DNA from: CAVXHQ01 sp963761735
GTDB lineage: Bacteria > Pseudomonadota > Alphaproteobacteria > Rhodobacterales > Rhodobacteraceae
Length of the DNA stretch: 64,000 nucleotides
Assembly (NCBI GenBank): GCA_963761735.1
Contig: CAVXHQ010000005.1
Span: 1,116,001 to 1,180,000 of the forward strand
Direction: 5' to 3'
Below, piece after piece: positions 25,518-33,829 of this stretch. Position numbers and translations under genes: made by a program. Position 1 is the stretch's first letter; every line of letters begins with the position of its first letter. The notes beneath the pieces were generated by a model. The model did no database searches, was not told the DNA's origin, and saw only the letters and a program-made list of their open reading frames with translations.

Positions 25518-27779
25518 ATGTCGCCCAAGGATCATGAACCGGGCGAATACGCCCCCCGCACGTTCAAACAGGTCGGCACACGCCCCCGCCGGCCCGACGG
25601 TATCGACAAGGTAACCGGGCGCGCGCTGTACGGCGCGGATATGTCGGCGCCCGGCATGCTGACGGGCCGCGTCCTGCGCAGCCCGCACGCCCACGCGCGC
25701 ATCGTGTCGATCGACACCGCGAAGGCGCAGGCCTTGCCGGGCGTGAAGGCGGTGGTCACCAGCGCCGATTTCGGCGTGCCGGACGATGCATCCCTGCGCG
25801 ACGTGCAGGACAATTGCATGGCGCGTGACAAGGTTTTGTACGATGGGCACGCGGTCGCCGCCGTCGCCGCCGTCGATGCCGCCACGGCGCGGGCCGCCCT
25901 GAAACTCATCCATGTGGAATACGAAACGCTGCCGCATGTGACGGACGTGGACGTGGCGATGACGCCCGCGGCACCCGTCGTCCTCGACGGTCGCGCGTTG
26001 GAGAACGTTCCCGCGGGCATGTCCGGCAACGTGACGATGGCATGCGAATTCGGGCACGGCGATATCGACGCGGGCTTTGCCGCCGCCGACCATATCCTCG
26101 AGCGGTCGTTCACCACCGCCGCCACCCATCAGGGCTATATCGAGCCGAACGCCTGCCTTGCGTCCTTTACCGGCGACGGCAAGGCCGACCTTTGGCTGTG
26201 CACCCAGGGCCAGTTCTTTACCCGCCAGCTCTGCGCCGGGATCCTCGGGATGGAGGAGAGCCAGCTCAAGGTCACGGCCTCCGAGATCGGCGGCGGTTTC
26301 GGCGGCAAGACAAGCGTTTTCGCCGAGCCTGTGGCACTCGCATTGTCGCGCAAATCGGGCAAGCCGGTAAAGATCGTGCTCAGCCGCGAAGAGGTGTTCC
26401 GCGCCACGGGGCCGACCGTGTCGTCGTCGATCGACGTGCGTATCGGCATGATGGACGACGGGCGGATCACCGCCGCCGACGCCCGTCTGCGCTATTCGGG
26501 CGGCGCGTTTCCGAACGGCACCGTGGAAATGGGCGCGCAGTCGGCCTTTGCCGCCTACGATCTTGCCGCTGTCCGCACCCGTGGCTGGAACGTTCTGACC
26601 AACCGCCCGCGCGAGATACCCTACCGCGCCCCCGGCGCGCCGATGGCGATCTTCGCGGTGGAATCGGTGGTCGACGAGCTGAGCCAGAGGCTCGGCCTCG
26701 ATCCGATCGACGTGCGCCTGCTGAACGCGGCGCGCGAGGGGACGAAATCTTCCTATGGCCCGACATTTCCGGCCATCGGCCTCGAGGCCACGCTGGAGGC
26801 GGCAAAGGCGCATCCGCATTACAGCGCACCGCTTGAGGCGGGACAGGGCCGGGGCATTTCCTGCGGTTTCTGGTTCAATTTCGGCGGCAATACCTGCGTG
26901 TCGCTGAACGTGAATGCCGATGGCACCGTCGGCATCATCGAGGGCAACCCCGACATCGGCGGCAGCCGGGCGTCGATATCGCTGATGGCGGCGGAAGAGC
27001 TGGGCATCGACTATGACCGGGTCCGCACCGTGATCGCGGATACCGCGTCGCTGGGATACAACGACGTCACCGACGGCAGCCGGGTAACGTTCGCCGTGGG
27101 CCTTGCCACGATCAAGGCGGCGCGGGACGCGGTGCAAAAGATGTGCGCGCGCGCGGCGAAGATCTGGGACATCGACCCGGACGCCGTCGAATGGGTGGAC
27201 GGCGCGGCACAGCCCGCCGGGCCGAACGCGGGCAAGTTCCCGCCGATGAGCCTCGCCGAAATCGCCGCCGTCAGTGCCGAAACCGGCGGCCCCATCGCGG
27301 GGCACCACGAGGTGAACGCGGACGGGGCCGGCGTGTCGTTCGGCGTGCACATCTGCGACATCGCGGTCGATCCGGAAACGGGTGCGACGAAGGTGTTGCG
27401 CTATACGGTGTTGCAGGACGCGGGCAAGGCGATCCACCCCGATTATGTCGAAGGACAGATGCAGGGCGGGGCGGTGCAGGGCATCGGCTGGGCCCTGAAC
27501 GAGGAATACATCTACGGCGACGACGGGCGCCTGCAAAATGCGGGCTTTCTCGATTACCGCGTGCCGGTCGCCTCGGATCTGCCGATGATCGACACCGTGA
27601 TCCTCGAAATTCCCAATCCGGGCCATCCCTACGGCGTGCGCGGCGTCGGCGAGACGCCGATCGTGCCGCCCCTCGCCGCCGTTGCCAATGCGGTCAGCCG
27701 GGCCGCGGGCGTGCGGATGCGGTCCCTGCCGATGTCGCCGCCACGTATCCTTGCCGCGATGGAGGCTGCACGGGGCTGA
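25518..27779 (+). CDS. Molybdenum hydroxylase, Mo-binding large subunit (xanthine dehydrogenase family)
   Basis: This 753-aa protein has the aldehyde oxidase/xanthine dehydrogenase a/b hammerhead (RVLRSPHAHARI) followed by molybdopterin-binding segments: TQGQFFTRQLCAGILGM, GGGFGGKT, PYRAPGAP and the catalytic Glu in GVRGVGETPIVPP near residue 705. The loop that would read AYRCSFR in form I CO dehydrogenase is PYRAPGAP, so this is not a CO dehydrogenase of form I; substrates are probably an aldehyde, N-heterocycle or aromatic. The start is 1 nt after the small-subunit stop; the stop overlaps the next gene (TGATG). Substrate unknown. Confidence 0.92.
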   Translation: MSPKDHEPGEYAPRTFKQVGTRPRRPDGIDKVTGRALYGADMSAPGMLTGRVLRSPHAHARIVSIDTAKAQALPGVKAVVTSADFGVPDDASLRDVQDNCMARDKVLYDGHAVAAVAAVDAATARAALKLIHVEYETLPHVTDVDVAMTPAAPVVLDGRALENVPAGMSGNVTMACEFGHGDIDAGFAAADHILERSFTTAATHQGYIEPNACLASFTGDGKADLWLCTQGQFFTRQLCAGILGMEESQLKVTASEIGGGFGGKTSVFAEPVALALSRKSGKPVKIVLSREEVFRATGPTVSSSIDVRIGMMDDGRITAADARLRYSGGAFPNGTVEMGAQSAFAAYDLAAVRTRGWNVLTNRPREIPYRAPGAPMAIFAVESVVDELSQRLGLDPIDVRLLNAAREGTKSSYGPTFPAIGLEATLEAAKAHPHYSAPLEAGQGRGISCGFWFNFGGNTCVSLNVNADGTVGIIEGNPDIGGSRASISLMAAEELGIDYDRVRTVIADTASLGYNDVTDGSRVTFAVGLATIKAARDAVQKMCARAAKIWDIDPDAVEWVDGAAQPAGPNAGKFPPMSLAEIAAVSAETGGPIAGHHEVNADGAGVSFGVHICDIAVDPETGATKVLRYTVLQDAGKAIHPDYVEGQMQGGAVQGIGWALNEEYIYGDDGRLQNAGFLDYRVPVASDLPMIDTVILEIPNPGHPYGVRGVGETPIVPPLAAVANAVSRAAGVRMRSLPMSPPRILAAMEAARG

Positions 27780-28024
27780 TGGTTACGGTGCAACTCTGGG
27801 GCACTCTGCGGCAGGCGGCGGACGGTCAGTCGGAGGTGCGCGTCGAGGCGCGCACTTTCAAACAAGTGCTCGACCGGTTGGGCGAGGCCTATCCCGGCCT
27901 GCGCCCGCAAATTGCGCGCGGCGTGTCGATGGCCCTGAACGGCCAGATCTATCGCGAGGCGTGGTTCACCGAGATTGCGCCCGACAGCGAGGTCGTGCTG
28001 ATGCCCTATATGACCGGCGGATAG
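27779..28024 (+). CDS. MoaD/ThiS-family ubiquitin-fold sulfur carrier
   Basis: This small 81-aa beta-grasp protein (MVTVQLWGTLRQAADGQ ... LMPYMTGG) ends in Gly-Gly, the hallmark of carriers whose C-terminus is adenylated by an E1-like enzyme and thiocarboxylated. It overlaps the Mo-hydroxylase large subunit by 3 nt, so it may be a dedicated molybdopterin-synthase small subunit for this enzyme. An alternative is that it is a partner of the E1-like protein encoded 6 kb upstream at 20956. No MoaE is seen in the window. Confidence 0.82.
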   Translation: MVTVQLWGTLRQAADGQSEVRVEARTFKQVLDRLGEAYPGLRPQIARGVSMALNGQIYREAWFTEIAPDSEVVLMPYMTGG

Positions 28025-28073
28025 GCGAGACGCCGGGGCGACAGCGGGTTTGGGACGAATTTCGCCCGGTCAT

Positions 28074-28090
28074 ATTAGAATCATTCTAAA
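28074..28090 (+). promoter_or_regulatory. Irr-type iron control element upstream of dps
   Basis: ATTAGAATCATTCTAAA is a near-perfect palindrome that matches the alphaproteobacterial ICE box (TTTAGAA-N3-TTCTAAA) at all but the first base. It lies 107 bp before the dps start, so Irr and iron/heme status probably control dps. Confidence 0.75.
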
Positions 28091-28196
28091 AATATCCGGA
28101 TGGATGCAACTTTGGGCCGGTTTTTGCGTTGTACAGTCACACCGGTGCCAAGACGCGCCGCCCGTACCTGAAACATCCGAAAAAATGGAGCATCCG

Positions 28197-28667
28197 ATGA
28201 CCAGTTCTGCCGCAACCCTGTCCAACAGCGCCCAGACCGAGATTGCCGACGGCCTTGCGCAATCCCTGTCCGAAACGGTCGTGACGACGATGTTGGCGCA
28301 GAACTTCCACTGGAATGTCAAAGGCATGTCGTTCGGCTCACTTCACGCGCTGTTTCAGCAAATTTACGAAGATCATTTCGTCGCGGGCGACGATCTGGCC
28401 GAGCGCATGCGGGCCTTGGGCGTTCCTGTTGCCGCGACCCTCGCAGGCATGGTCGATCGGTCAGGCGTGGCCGAGCACGACGGTCCCGCGACGGCGAAAG
28501 AAATGATCGGCGCGCTGCTGAAGGCGCAGGAGACGCTTGCGGTGACGGTCGCCAAAGGTGCGGCGGTCGCGGCGGGGCACGACGACGGTCTGACCGAAGA
28601 TCTGCTCATCGCGCGCGGCCAAGCACATGAAAAATTCGCATGGATGTTGCGGTCGCATCTCGAATGA
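28197..28667 (+). CDS. dps: Dps family DNA-binding ferritin-like protein
   Basis: This 156-aa four-helix protein has the Dps ferroxidase signature: NFHWNVKGMSFGSLHALF (about residues 39-56) and YEDHFVAGDDLAERMRALG. Dps forms dodecamers that oxidise and store iron with peroxide and can coat DNA. The ATG at 28197 has GGAG 10 nt upstream; an ATG 12 bases earlier is less well placed. It is monocistronic, with an Irr-type box in front and a terminator behind. Confidence 0.93.
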   Translation: MTSSAATLSNSAQTEIADGLAQSLSETVVTTMLAQNFHWNVKGMSFGSLHALFQQIYEDHFVAGDDLAERMRALGVPVAATLAGMVDRSGVAEHDGPATAKEMIGALLKAQETLAVTVAKGAAVAAGHDDGLTEDLLIARGQAHEKFAWMLRSHLE

Positions 28668-29019
28668 TCTGGTGTGTCACCCTGTGATGTCGGCCGTCGC
28701 TCGTCACATTGCGGCGGCCGTTTTGTGTTCGAACGTCATGCGGTCGGAAAACCGGCAGCGATGGCCGAAAAAGTTCGTTGGTGCGCCAAACCGGGTAGAT
28801 CGCGCATGATCTGCGCTGAAACCCTTGTCAAACATGGGTTCGCGGATTGCACCGGTCTTGACGCGGCAATCCATCCTCTACCCGCTGCCAGCGGCCAACG
28901 CACGCCTTCCCTGGCAACCCGCCGTTGAAAAATTGCTTTTGAATGCCCGGTGACCAACGGTATGACGATACGCGGGCTGCATCGTCCGGGTGGTCATCTC
29001 CAGTTTTTTGAAAGTCAGA
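28668..29019. other. Spacer between dps and the LacI regulator
   Basis: These 352 bases hold the dps terminator (28692-28726) and presumably the lacI promoter. I see no gene or repeat here. Confidence 0.6.
28692..28726 (+). terminator. Rho-independent terminator of dps
   Basis: The stem GGCCGTCG (28692-28699) pairs with CGGCGGCC (28712-28719) with one G-T wobble, followed by GTTTTGTGTT. It lies 25 nt after the dps stop. Confidence 0.65.
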
Positions 29020-30031
29020 ATGGCAAGCCGACCGACCCTGAAAGATGTTGCCAAGGCCTGCGATGTCTCGTCGATGACGGTGTCCAATGTCCTCAACGGG
29101 CGGGACAAGGAAGTGGGCGTCGAGACGCGCAAACGTATTCTGGCGTCCGTCGAACACCTTGGATACCGGCCAAATCTGGCGGCAAAAGGCCTCAAGGCGC
29201 AGCGCGCCTTTGCCATCGGCATGTTGATACTCGATGATGTACCCGAATTCCTCAACGATCCGTTCACGACGCAGGTCGTGGCGGGTCTGTCGAACTTCGC
29301 GTCCGACCGTGGCTATAGCGTCATCGTGCAGGGGCTGCGGTCGCAGAGCCTTTTGACGTCGCCGATGCTGGGGCACCTTCAGACCGACGGTGTCTGCGCG
29401 ATCCTGTCGGGCGGACGGGATTTGCGGCGCGCGTTCGTACTGCGCGCGCTGGGCCTTCAGGTGCCTGTCGTTCTGCTGCAGGAGGAATTCGACCATCCGC
29501 TGGTGTGCAGTCTGCGCCAGGACGATCTGGGCGCCGCACGCAAGATCGCGCAGCATCTTGCGGCCGAAGGCGCCAGAAACCTGCGATACCTGACGCCGTC
29601 TGCCCACTGGCCCGCGATCGGCCGGCGTATCGAAGGCACCCGCGAGGTCTGCCGCGAACAGGGCTGTAGCCTGACACTCGTCGAATGTGGTGACGAGAAG
29701 CTTTGAGGCAACCCAGAAGGCGGTGGCTGCCAGCATCGACATCGACGGCCTGCCGGACGCGTTCATCGGCGGCAACGACCGGATGGCCATGGCGGCCCTT
29801 CGGTTGCTGTCGGATCGCGGCGTCACGGTGCCGGACCGGGTGCGGGTGACCGGCTTCAACGCGTTCGATTTTGCCTCTTTCGCGACGCCAAGCCTGCTGA
29901 CAGCCCGGTCGGACGCCTATGAAATGGGCCGACGGGCAGGCGCCGAGATGATGGGCGCCATCGAACACGGCGGGTTCGGCGACAACAGCGTCGTCCTGCC
30001 GGTCAGCATCGTCCCCGGCGACTCTGCCTGA
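29020..30031 (+). pseudogene. LacI-family transcriptional regulator with apparent frameshift
   Basis: The N-terminal part has the LacI helix-turn-helix (TLKDVAKACDVSSMTVSNVL, then NGRDKEVGVETRKRI) and the first half of the periplasmic-binding-like sensor. The frame ends at 29706, while the rest of the sensor (DAFIGGNDRMAMAALRLL, VRVTGFNAFDFASF) continues in another frame. Deleting one A at 29698-29699 (GAGAAGC to GAGAGC) restores a normal 336-aa protein. It probably represses the downstream rraA-ABC-ceramidase-like operon through the palindrome at 30118-30133 and responds to the imported ligand. The break may be a sequencing error. Confidence 0.85.
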
Positions 30032-30117
30032 CGGCGGATGCGCGGCGATGCCTTCGCGGGCGTTCAGGGCAGGCATGACTTGACATCTTGACAGGTCGGT
30101 CAAAGCTGTGCAGGTTT

Positions 30118-30133
30118 ACTTTAACGATAAAGT
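30118..30133. promoter_or_regulatory. Putative LacI-type operator
   Basis: ACTTTAACGATAAAGT is an inverted repeat (ACTTTA/TAAAGT) with the central CG typical of LacI-family operators. It sits 15 nt before the rraA-like ATG, downstream of two TTGACA hexamers (30080-30085 and 30088-30093) that could serve as -35 elements. Confidence 0.6.
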
Positions 30134-30147
30134 TGAAGGTAGATCGC

Positions 30148-30831
30148 ATGGCTGGCCCCGATTCCGGTACCGAAGACGCAGTTGTCGCGGAAATGCGCGC
30201 GACGTTCTTTTGCGCGCTGGTATCCGACGTGCTCGACAGCCTCGGGGTCACGAAACAGGCGCTGGGGCCGGGGATCCGCCCTTTGGACGACGACCTTGTC
30301 CTTGTGGGCCGGGCGCGGACGATGCTGTACGCGGACGTCTATGCACCGCCGGGGCCGGATGAAAATCATTACGCGCTGGAAATCGGACTGGTCGACGATC
30401 TTCGGCCCGGCGATGTCGTTGTCGCGGCCTGCGGCGGCACCGGTCGCATCGCACCCTGGGGCGGTCTGCTCAGCACGGCGGCGGATTATCGCGGTGCCGC
30501 CGGTGCGGTCATGGACGGCTATGTGCGCGACATCCGCCATGTCCGCGACCTGAAATTCCCGGTCTTTGCCGGCGGTATCGCGCCGCTCGACAGCAAGGGT
30601 CGCGGCAAGGTTGTCGAGGTCGACGTGCCGGTCGAATGCGCGGGCGTCATGGTCCGGCCCGGCGATATCGTGTTCGGCGACGCCGACGGCTGCATCGTCA
30701 TTCCCCGCGATCTTGAAATGGCGGTGCTTGAGGCCGGTCGCCAGAAACTCGCGGCGGAAAACAAGTCGCTCGAGGCATTGAAGGCGGGCAAGACGCTGAC
30801 CGGCGTCTATGCCGAATTCGGGGTCTTGTAA
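30148..30831 (+). CDS. RraA family protein (aldolase/decarboxylase-like)
   Basis: This 227-aa protein is of the RraA/HMG-aldolase superfamily: DVLDSLGVTKQALGPGIRPL, VAACGGTGRIAPWGGLLSTAA, GAVMDGYVRDIRHVRDLKFPVFAGG (metal and substrate-binding Asp-Gly...Arg-Asp) and GDIVFGDADGCIVIP. Members regulate RNase E or cleave 4-hydroxy-4-methyl-2-oxoglutarate-type compounds. As first structural gene of an ABC-import operon a catabolic aldolase or epimerase role is more likely than RNase control. GAAGG precedes the ATG at 30148. The next gene starts 1 nt after its stop. Confidence 0.85.
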   Translation: MAGPDSGTEDAVVAEMRATFFCALVSDVLDSLGVTKQALGPGIRPLDDDLVLVGRARTMLYADVYAPPGPDENHYALEIGLVDDLRPGDVVVAACGGTGRIAPWGGLLSTAADYRGAAGAVMDGYVRDIRHVRDLKFPVFAGGIAPLDSKGRGKVVEVDVPVECAGVMVRPGDIVFGDADGCIVIPRDLEMAVLEAGRQKLAAENKSLEALKAGKTLTGVYAEFGVL

Positions 30832-30832
30832 A

Positions 30833-31888
30833 ATGGCCGATGCGCCGACTGCGCCTGCCGCCGCCGCCCCGCGCCCCCGGTCCGGGCCGGGGGTCGTGCG
30901 GCGTCTGTTTCAGCTCGACGGAGCCTCCGTCGCCCTCGTTTTCGTCGTCCTGATCGTCGTTTTCATGATCGCCGCGCCGCAGGCCTTTCTGGGCTACCGC
31001 GTCTACATGAGCTTTATGGCGACGGTGCCGCCGCCCCTGATCATCGCCCTCGGCGTCACGCTTGTCGCGGTCGCGGGGGAAATGGACCTGTCGTTTCCGT
31101 CGGTGGTCGCGGCGGCGAGCTATGTCTTTGCGATGCTGTTTCAGGACTATGGCATGACCTGGCTCGCCCTTGGGGCGGCGATCGGCGTGGCGACCGCGAT
31201 GGGCCTTGTGAATGGCCTCGTCATCACGCTTTTGGGTATTCCGTCGCTGATCGCGACGCTGGCGATGCTGTTTTTGTGGGGCGGGCTGGTGACGGTGGTC
31301 TCCGGTGGCATCCAGCTTGCGATCCCCGACATCTACGGCACGGCGATGCACAGCGTTCTGGTCGGGCGTATCGGTGGCGTCGTCCCGGTGCAGATGATCT
31401 GGGCGTTGCTGCTGGCGGGGTTCATCTGGCTGCTGCTGAACCGGCACCGTTTTGGCGAAAGCCTGCTGTTCATCGGCGACAGCCTGGAGGTGGCGCGTGT
31501 CGTCGGCATCGACCCGACCCGCGAAAAGGTAAAGCTGTTCGCGCTGTCGGGTGCCCTGTCCGGTCTGGCGGGGGTGCTGCTGACCCTCGAGACCAACGCC
31601 TATTTTTCAAGTCAGGGGATGGGATATCTGCTGACGGTCATCGCGGCGGTCTTCATCGGCGGCACCTCGATTTTCGGCGGATCGGGCAAGGTTATCGGCA
31701 CGGTGTTTGCCGCCCTCATCGTTACCGTGATCGAGGCGGGCCTCGTGGCCTCCGGCATTCAAGGGTTCTGGACGCGGTTCTTCATCGGCCTCGTCTTTAT
31801 CCTGTCGGTTACTGCCAACGGCGTGATCGAAGACCCGGAGAAAGTGCCGCTGGTCCGCATTCTGCGAACGAAACTGCGCCGACGATAA
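30833..31888 (+). CDS. ABC transporter permease, ribose/xylose type
   Basis: This 351-aa membrane protein has eight to ten helices and RbsC-family segments: VAGEMDLSFPSVVAA near the start of the fold (where the family has GIDLSVGS), GIPSLIATLAMLFLWGG, GVLLTLETNAYFSSQGMGY and FIGGTSIFGGSGKVIGTV. It is the inner-membrane channel of an importer for a sugar or polyol-like compound with the binding protein and ATPase that follow. Confidence 0.88.
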   Translation: MADAPTAPAAAAPRPRSGPGVVRRLFQLDGASVALVFVVLIVVFMIAAPQAFLGYRVYMSFMATVPPPLIIALGVTLVAVAGEMDLSFPSVVAAASYVFAMLFQDYGMTWLALGAAIGVATAMGLVNGLVITLLGIPSLIATLAMLFLWGGLVTVVSGGIQLAIPDIYGTAMHSVLVGRIGGVVPVQMIWALLLAGFIWLLLNRHRFGESLLFIGDSLEVARVVGIDPTREKVKLFALSGALSGLAGVLLTLETNAYFSSQGMGYLLTVIAAVFIGGTSIFGGSGKVIGTVFAALIVTVIEAGLVASGIQGFWTRFFIGLVFILSVTANGVIEDPEKVPLVRILRTKLRRR

Positions 31889-31929
31889 CGCGCGGACACG
31901 ACCCGAAATGCAACAGGAGGAACAGTGGA

Positions 31930-32910
31930 ATGAAACGTCTCTTTGGAACTTTTCTGGCGGCATGTGCCGCCGTCACGCTGGGCGCGCAGACCGTCACCGC
32001 CCAGGAGAGGGAGCCGGTCGACGGTGGTCTGACCGTCTACATGCAGATGGGCGGCAATCCGGGCGGGCCCGCGACGCTGGCGCGCGAACTTGGCGCACGC
32101 GATGCGGCCCGGGTCATGGACATCACCCTGATCGAACAGCATTCGCAATGGGACCCGCAGCGCATGTTGCAGCAGGCGAACGAGGCCCTTGCCGCACTGC
32201 CCGACGCGATCATCCTGATGGGCCACCCCGGAACCGAGGTGATGACGGCCTTTCTGGACCGTGCGGGGCGCGAAGGTGTCACCGTCGTGGTCGGCAACAA
32301 CGATCTGCCGGGGTCGGGGCTGAGCTATTTCGGTCTCGACAATTACGAGGCGGGCGCGAACCTTGCACGGCTGACGGTTCAGGAAGGCGGACTTGCGGCG
32401 GGTGACAGCGTCGTCGTCTATGGTGCCTTCATCGAAGGCGCGCCGGGCGCCAATGTGGCGCGGGGATCGCTCGCGGCGCTGGATGAGGCGGGCGTCGTCT
32501 ACGACCGGCTGCAATGGTCGAACGAGGCGGTGCAGGACCCGTCGCTCGCGGTGCCGATCCTTGTCAGCTATCTCGAGAGCAACCCCGACACCCGGGCGAT
32601 CATCGTCCCCGGACATGGCGGGATCACGGCGTTCCTGGGCAAGGTTCTGCGCGATGCGGGCAAGGAACCCGGCGAGATCGTGACGGCGGGCTTCGACATT
32701 TCGCCCACCGCGATCGATGAGGTCAAGCGGGGCTACCTGACGCTGGTCCTTGACCAGCAGCCGTATCTGCAAGGCTTCATGCCGGTCGTGGCGGCGGTCC
32801 TCGAGGCGAAATACGGCCTCGGCGGTCTGTATCTCAACACCGGCGGCGGCATCGTGACGGCAGACAACGTCGATCTGATCGAGACGCTCGTCTCGCAGGG
32901 CATCCGCTAG
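31930..32910 (+). CDS. Sugar-type ABC substrate-binding protein
   Basis: This 326-aa periplasmic protein has a Sec signal peptide (MKRLFGTFLAACAAVTLGA, cleavage probably after VTAQ) and a type I periplasmic-binding fold (NPGGPATLARELGARDA, DAIILMGHPGTEVMTAFLDRA, VVVGNNDLPGSGLSYFGLDN, GFDISPTAIDEVKRGYLTLVLDQQP). AGGAGG lies at 31914-31919, spaced for the ATG at 31930. The ligand is unknown; the ceramidase-like and RraA-like neighbours suggest it is not a simple hexose. Confidence 0.88.
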   Translation: MKRLFGTFLAACAAVTLGAQTVTAQEREPVDGGLTVYMQMGGNPGGPATLARELGARDAARVMDITLIEQHSQWDPQRMLQQANEALAALPDAIILMGHPGTEVMTAFLDRAGREGVTVVVGNNDLPGSGLSYFGLDNYEAGANLARLTVQEGGLAAGDSVVVYGAFIEGAPGANVARGSLAALDEAGVVYDRLQWSNEAVQDPSLAVPILVSYLESNPDTRAIIVPGHGGITAFLGKVLRDAGKEPGEIVTAGFDISPTAIDEVKRGYLTLVLDQQPYLQGFMPVVAAVLEAKYGLGGLYLNTGGGIVTADNVDLIETLVSQGIR

Positions 32911-32980
32911 GACATCGGTGGCGGGGGCATCGCCGTCCCCGCCAACTTACCGCAATCACCCAATTGGACGGCAGACCACG

Positions 32981-33781
32981 ATGAGCGATGAACCGATCAT
33001 GCGGCTGGAAAACGTCGGCAAGACCTATGGCCCGGTCGTGAGCCTGAGGGATGTATCCCTCGAGGTCGGCGCGAATGAAATCGTCGGGCTGATCGGCGAC
33101 AACGGGGCGGGAAAATCCACCCTGATCAAGATCATGACCGGCGTCGAAACGCCGACCTCCGGCGAGGTTTTCATACGCGGAGAACGCATCGATTTTGCCG
33201 ACTATTCGGTTCAGCGGGCCCACGAGCTGCGCATCGAAACGGTGTATCAGACATCTTCTCTGGGCACCAAGCAGCCGCTGTGGCGCAATTTCTTCGTCGG
33301 GCGTCCGATGACGAATGCGCTGGGTTTCATCAAGGTCCGCGAACAAAAGCGGGTCACCGAGGAAATCATGCGCGGCACCATCGGGTTTCGCAGCGCGGGC
33401 ATCGACGTCAACACCCATGTGGGCAAACTCTCGGGGGGCGAACGTCAGGGCGTCGCCATCGGGCGTGCGATGTATTTTGAAAGCGACCTGATCGTACTGG
33501 ACGAGCCGACGGTCGCGCTGGCTCTTTCCGAGGTCGACAAGGTTCTGAATTTCATCCGTTCGATCAAGGAGAACGGTCGCTCGTGCATCTATATCGAACA
33601 TAATATTCACCACGTTCACGCCGTTTGCGACAGGCTGCTGGTCCTGGATCGGGGCAGGCTCGTTCTCGATTGCGAGGCAAGCGCCATGAGCTACACCGAA
33701 CTGACCGATTTTCTGCGCGATTTGCACTTCGACACGTCCGGGCATTCGGACGATGCCGAACGCGCTGCGGCCGCGACATGA
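32981..33781 (+). CDS. ABC transporter ATP-binding protein, sugar importer type
   Basis: This 266-aa protein has Walker A GDNGAGKST (about residue 41), the signature LSGGERQGVAIGRAM (canonical LSGGQ is LSGGE here), Walker B LIVLDEPTVALA, and the switch His in YIEHNIHHVH. It has a single nucleotide-binding domain, unlike RbsA/XylG, which carry two, so it must act as a homodimer. It follows the binding-protein gene by 70 nt. Confidence 0.9.
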   Translation: MSDEPIMRLENVGKTYGPVVSLRDVSLEVGANEIVGLIGDNGAGKSTLIKIMTGVETPTSGEVFIRGERIDFADYSVQRAHELRIETVYQTSSLGTKQPLWRNFFVGRPMTNALGFIKVREQKRVTEEIMRGTIGFRSAGIDVNTHVGKLSGGERQGVAIGRAMYFESDLIVLDEPTVALALSEVDKVLNFIRSIKENGRSCIYIEHNIHHVHAVCDRLLVLDRGRLVLDCEASAMSYTELTDFLRDLHFDTSGHSDDAERAAAAT

Positions 33782-33829
33782 CGCGCTCCGCACAACCGTC
33801 GCGCCGCTGCGGCAGACCCGGGGGACGGC

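Noticed and set aside
24134..27779. Aerobic CO dehydrogenase (coxMSL)
   Set aside because: The large subunit lacks the AYRCSFR loop of form I enzymes and no cox accessory genes are present, so only the general Mo-hydroxylase family is called.
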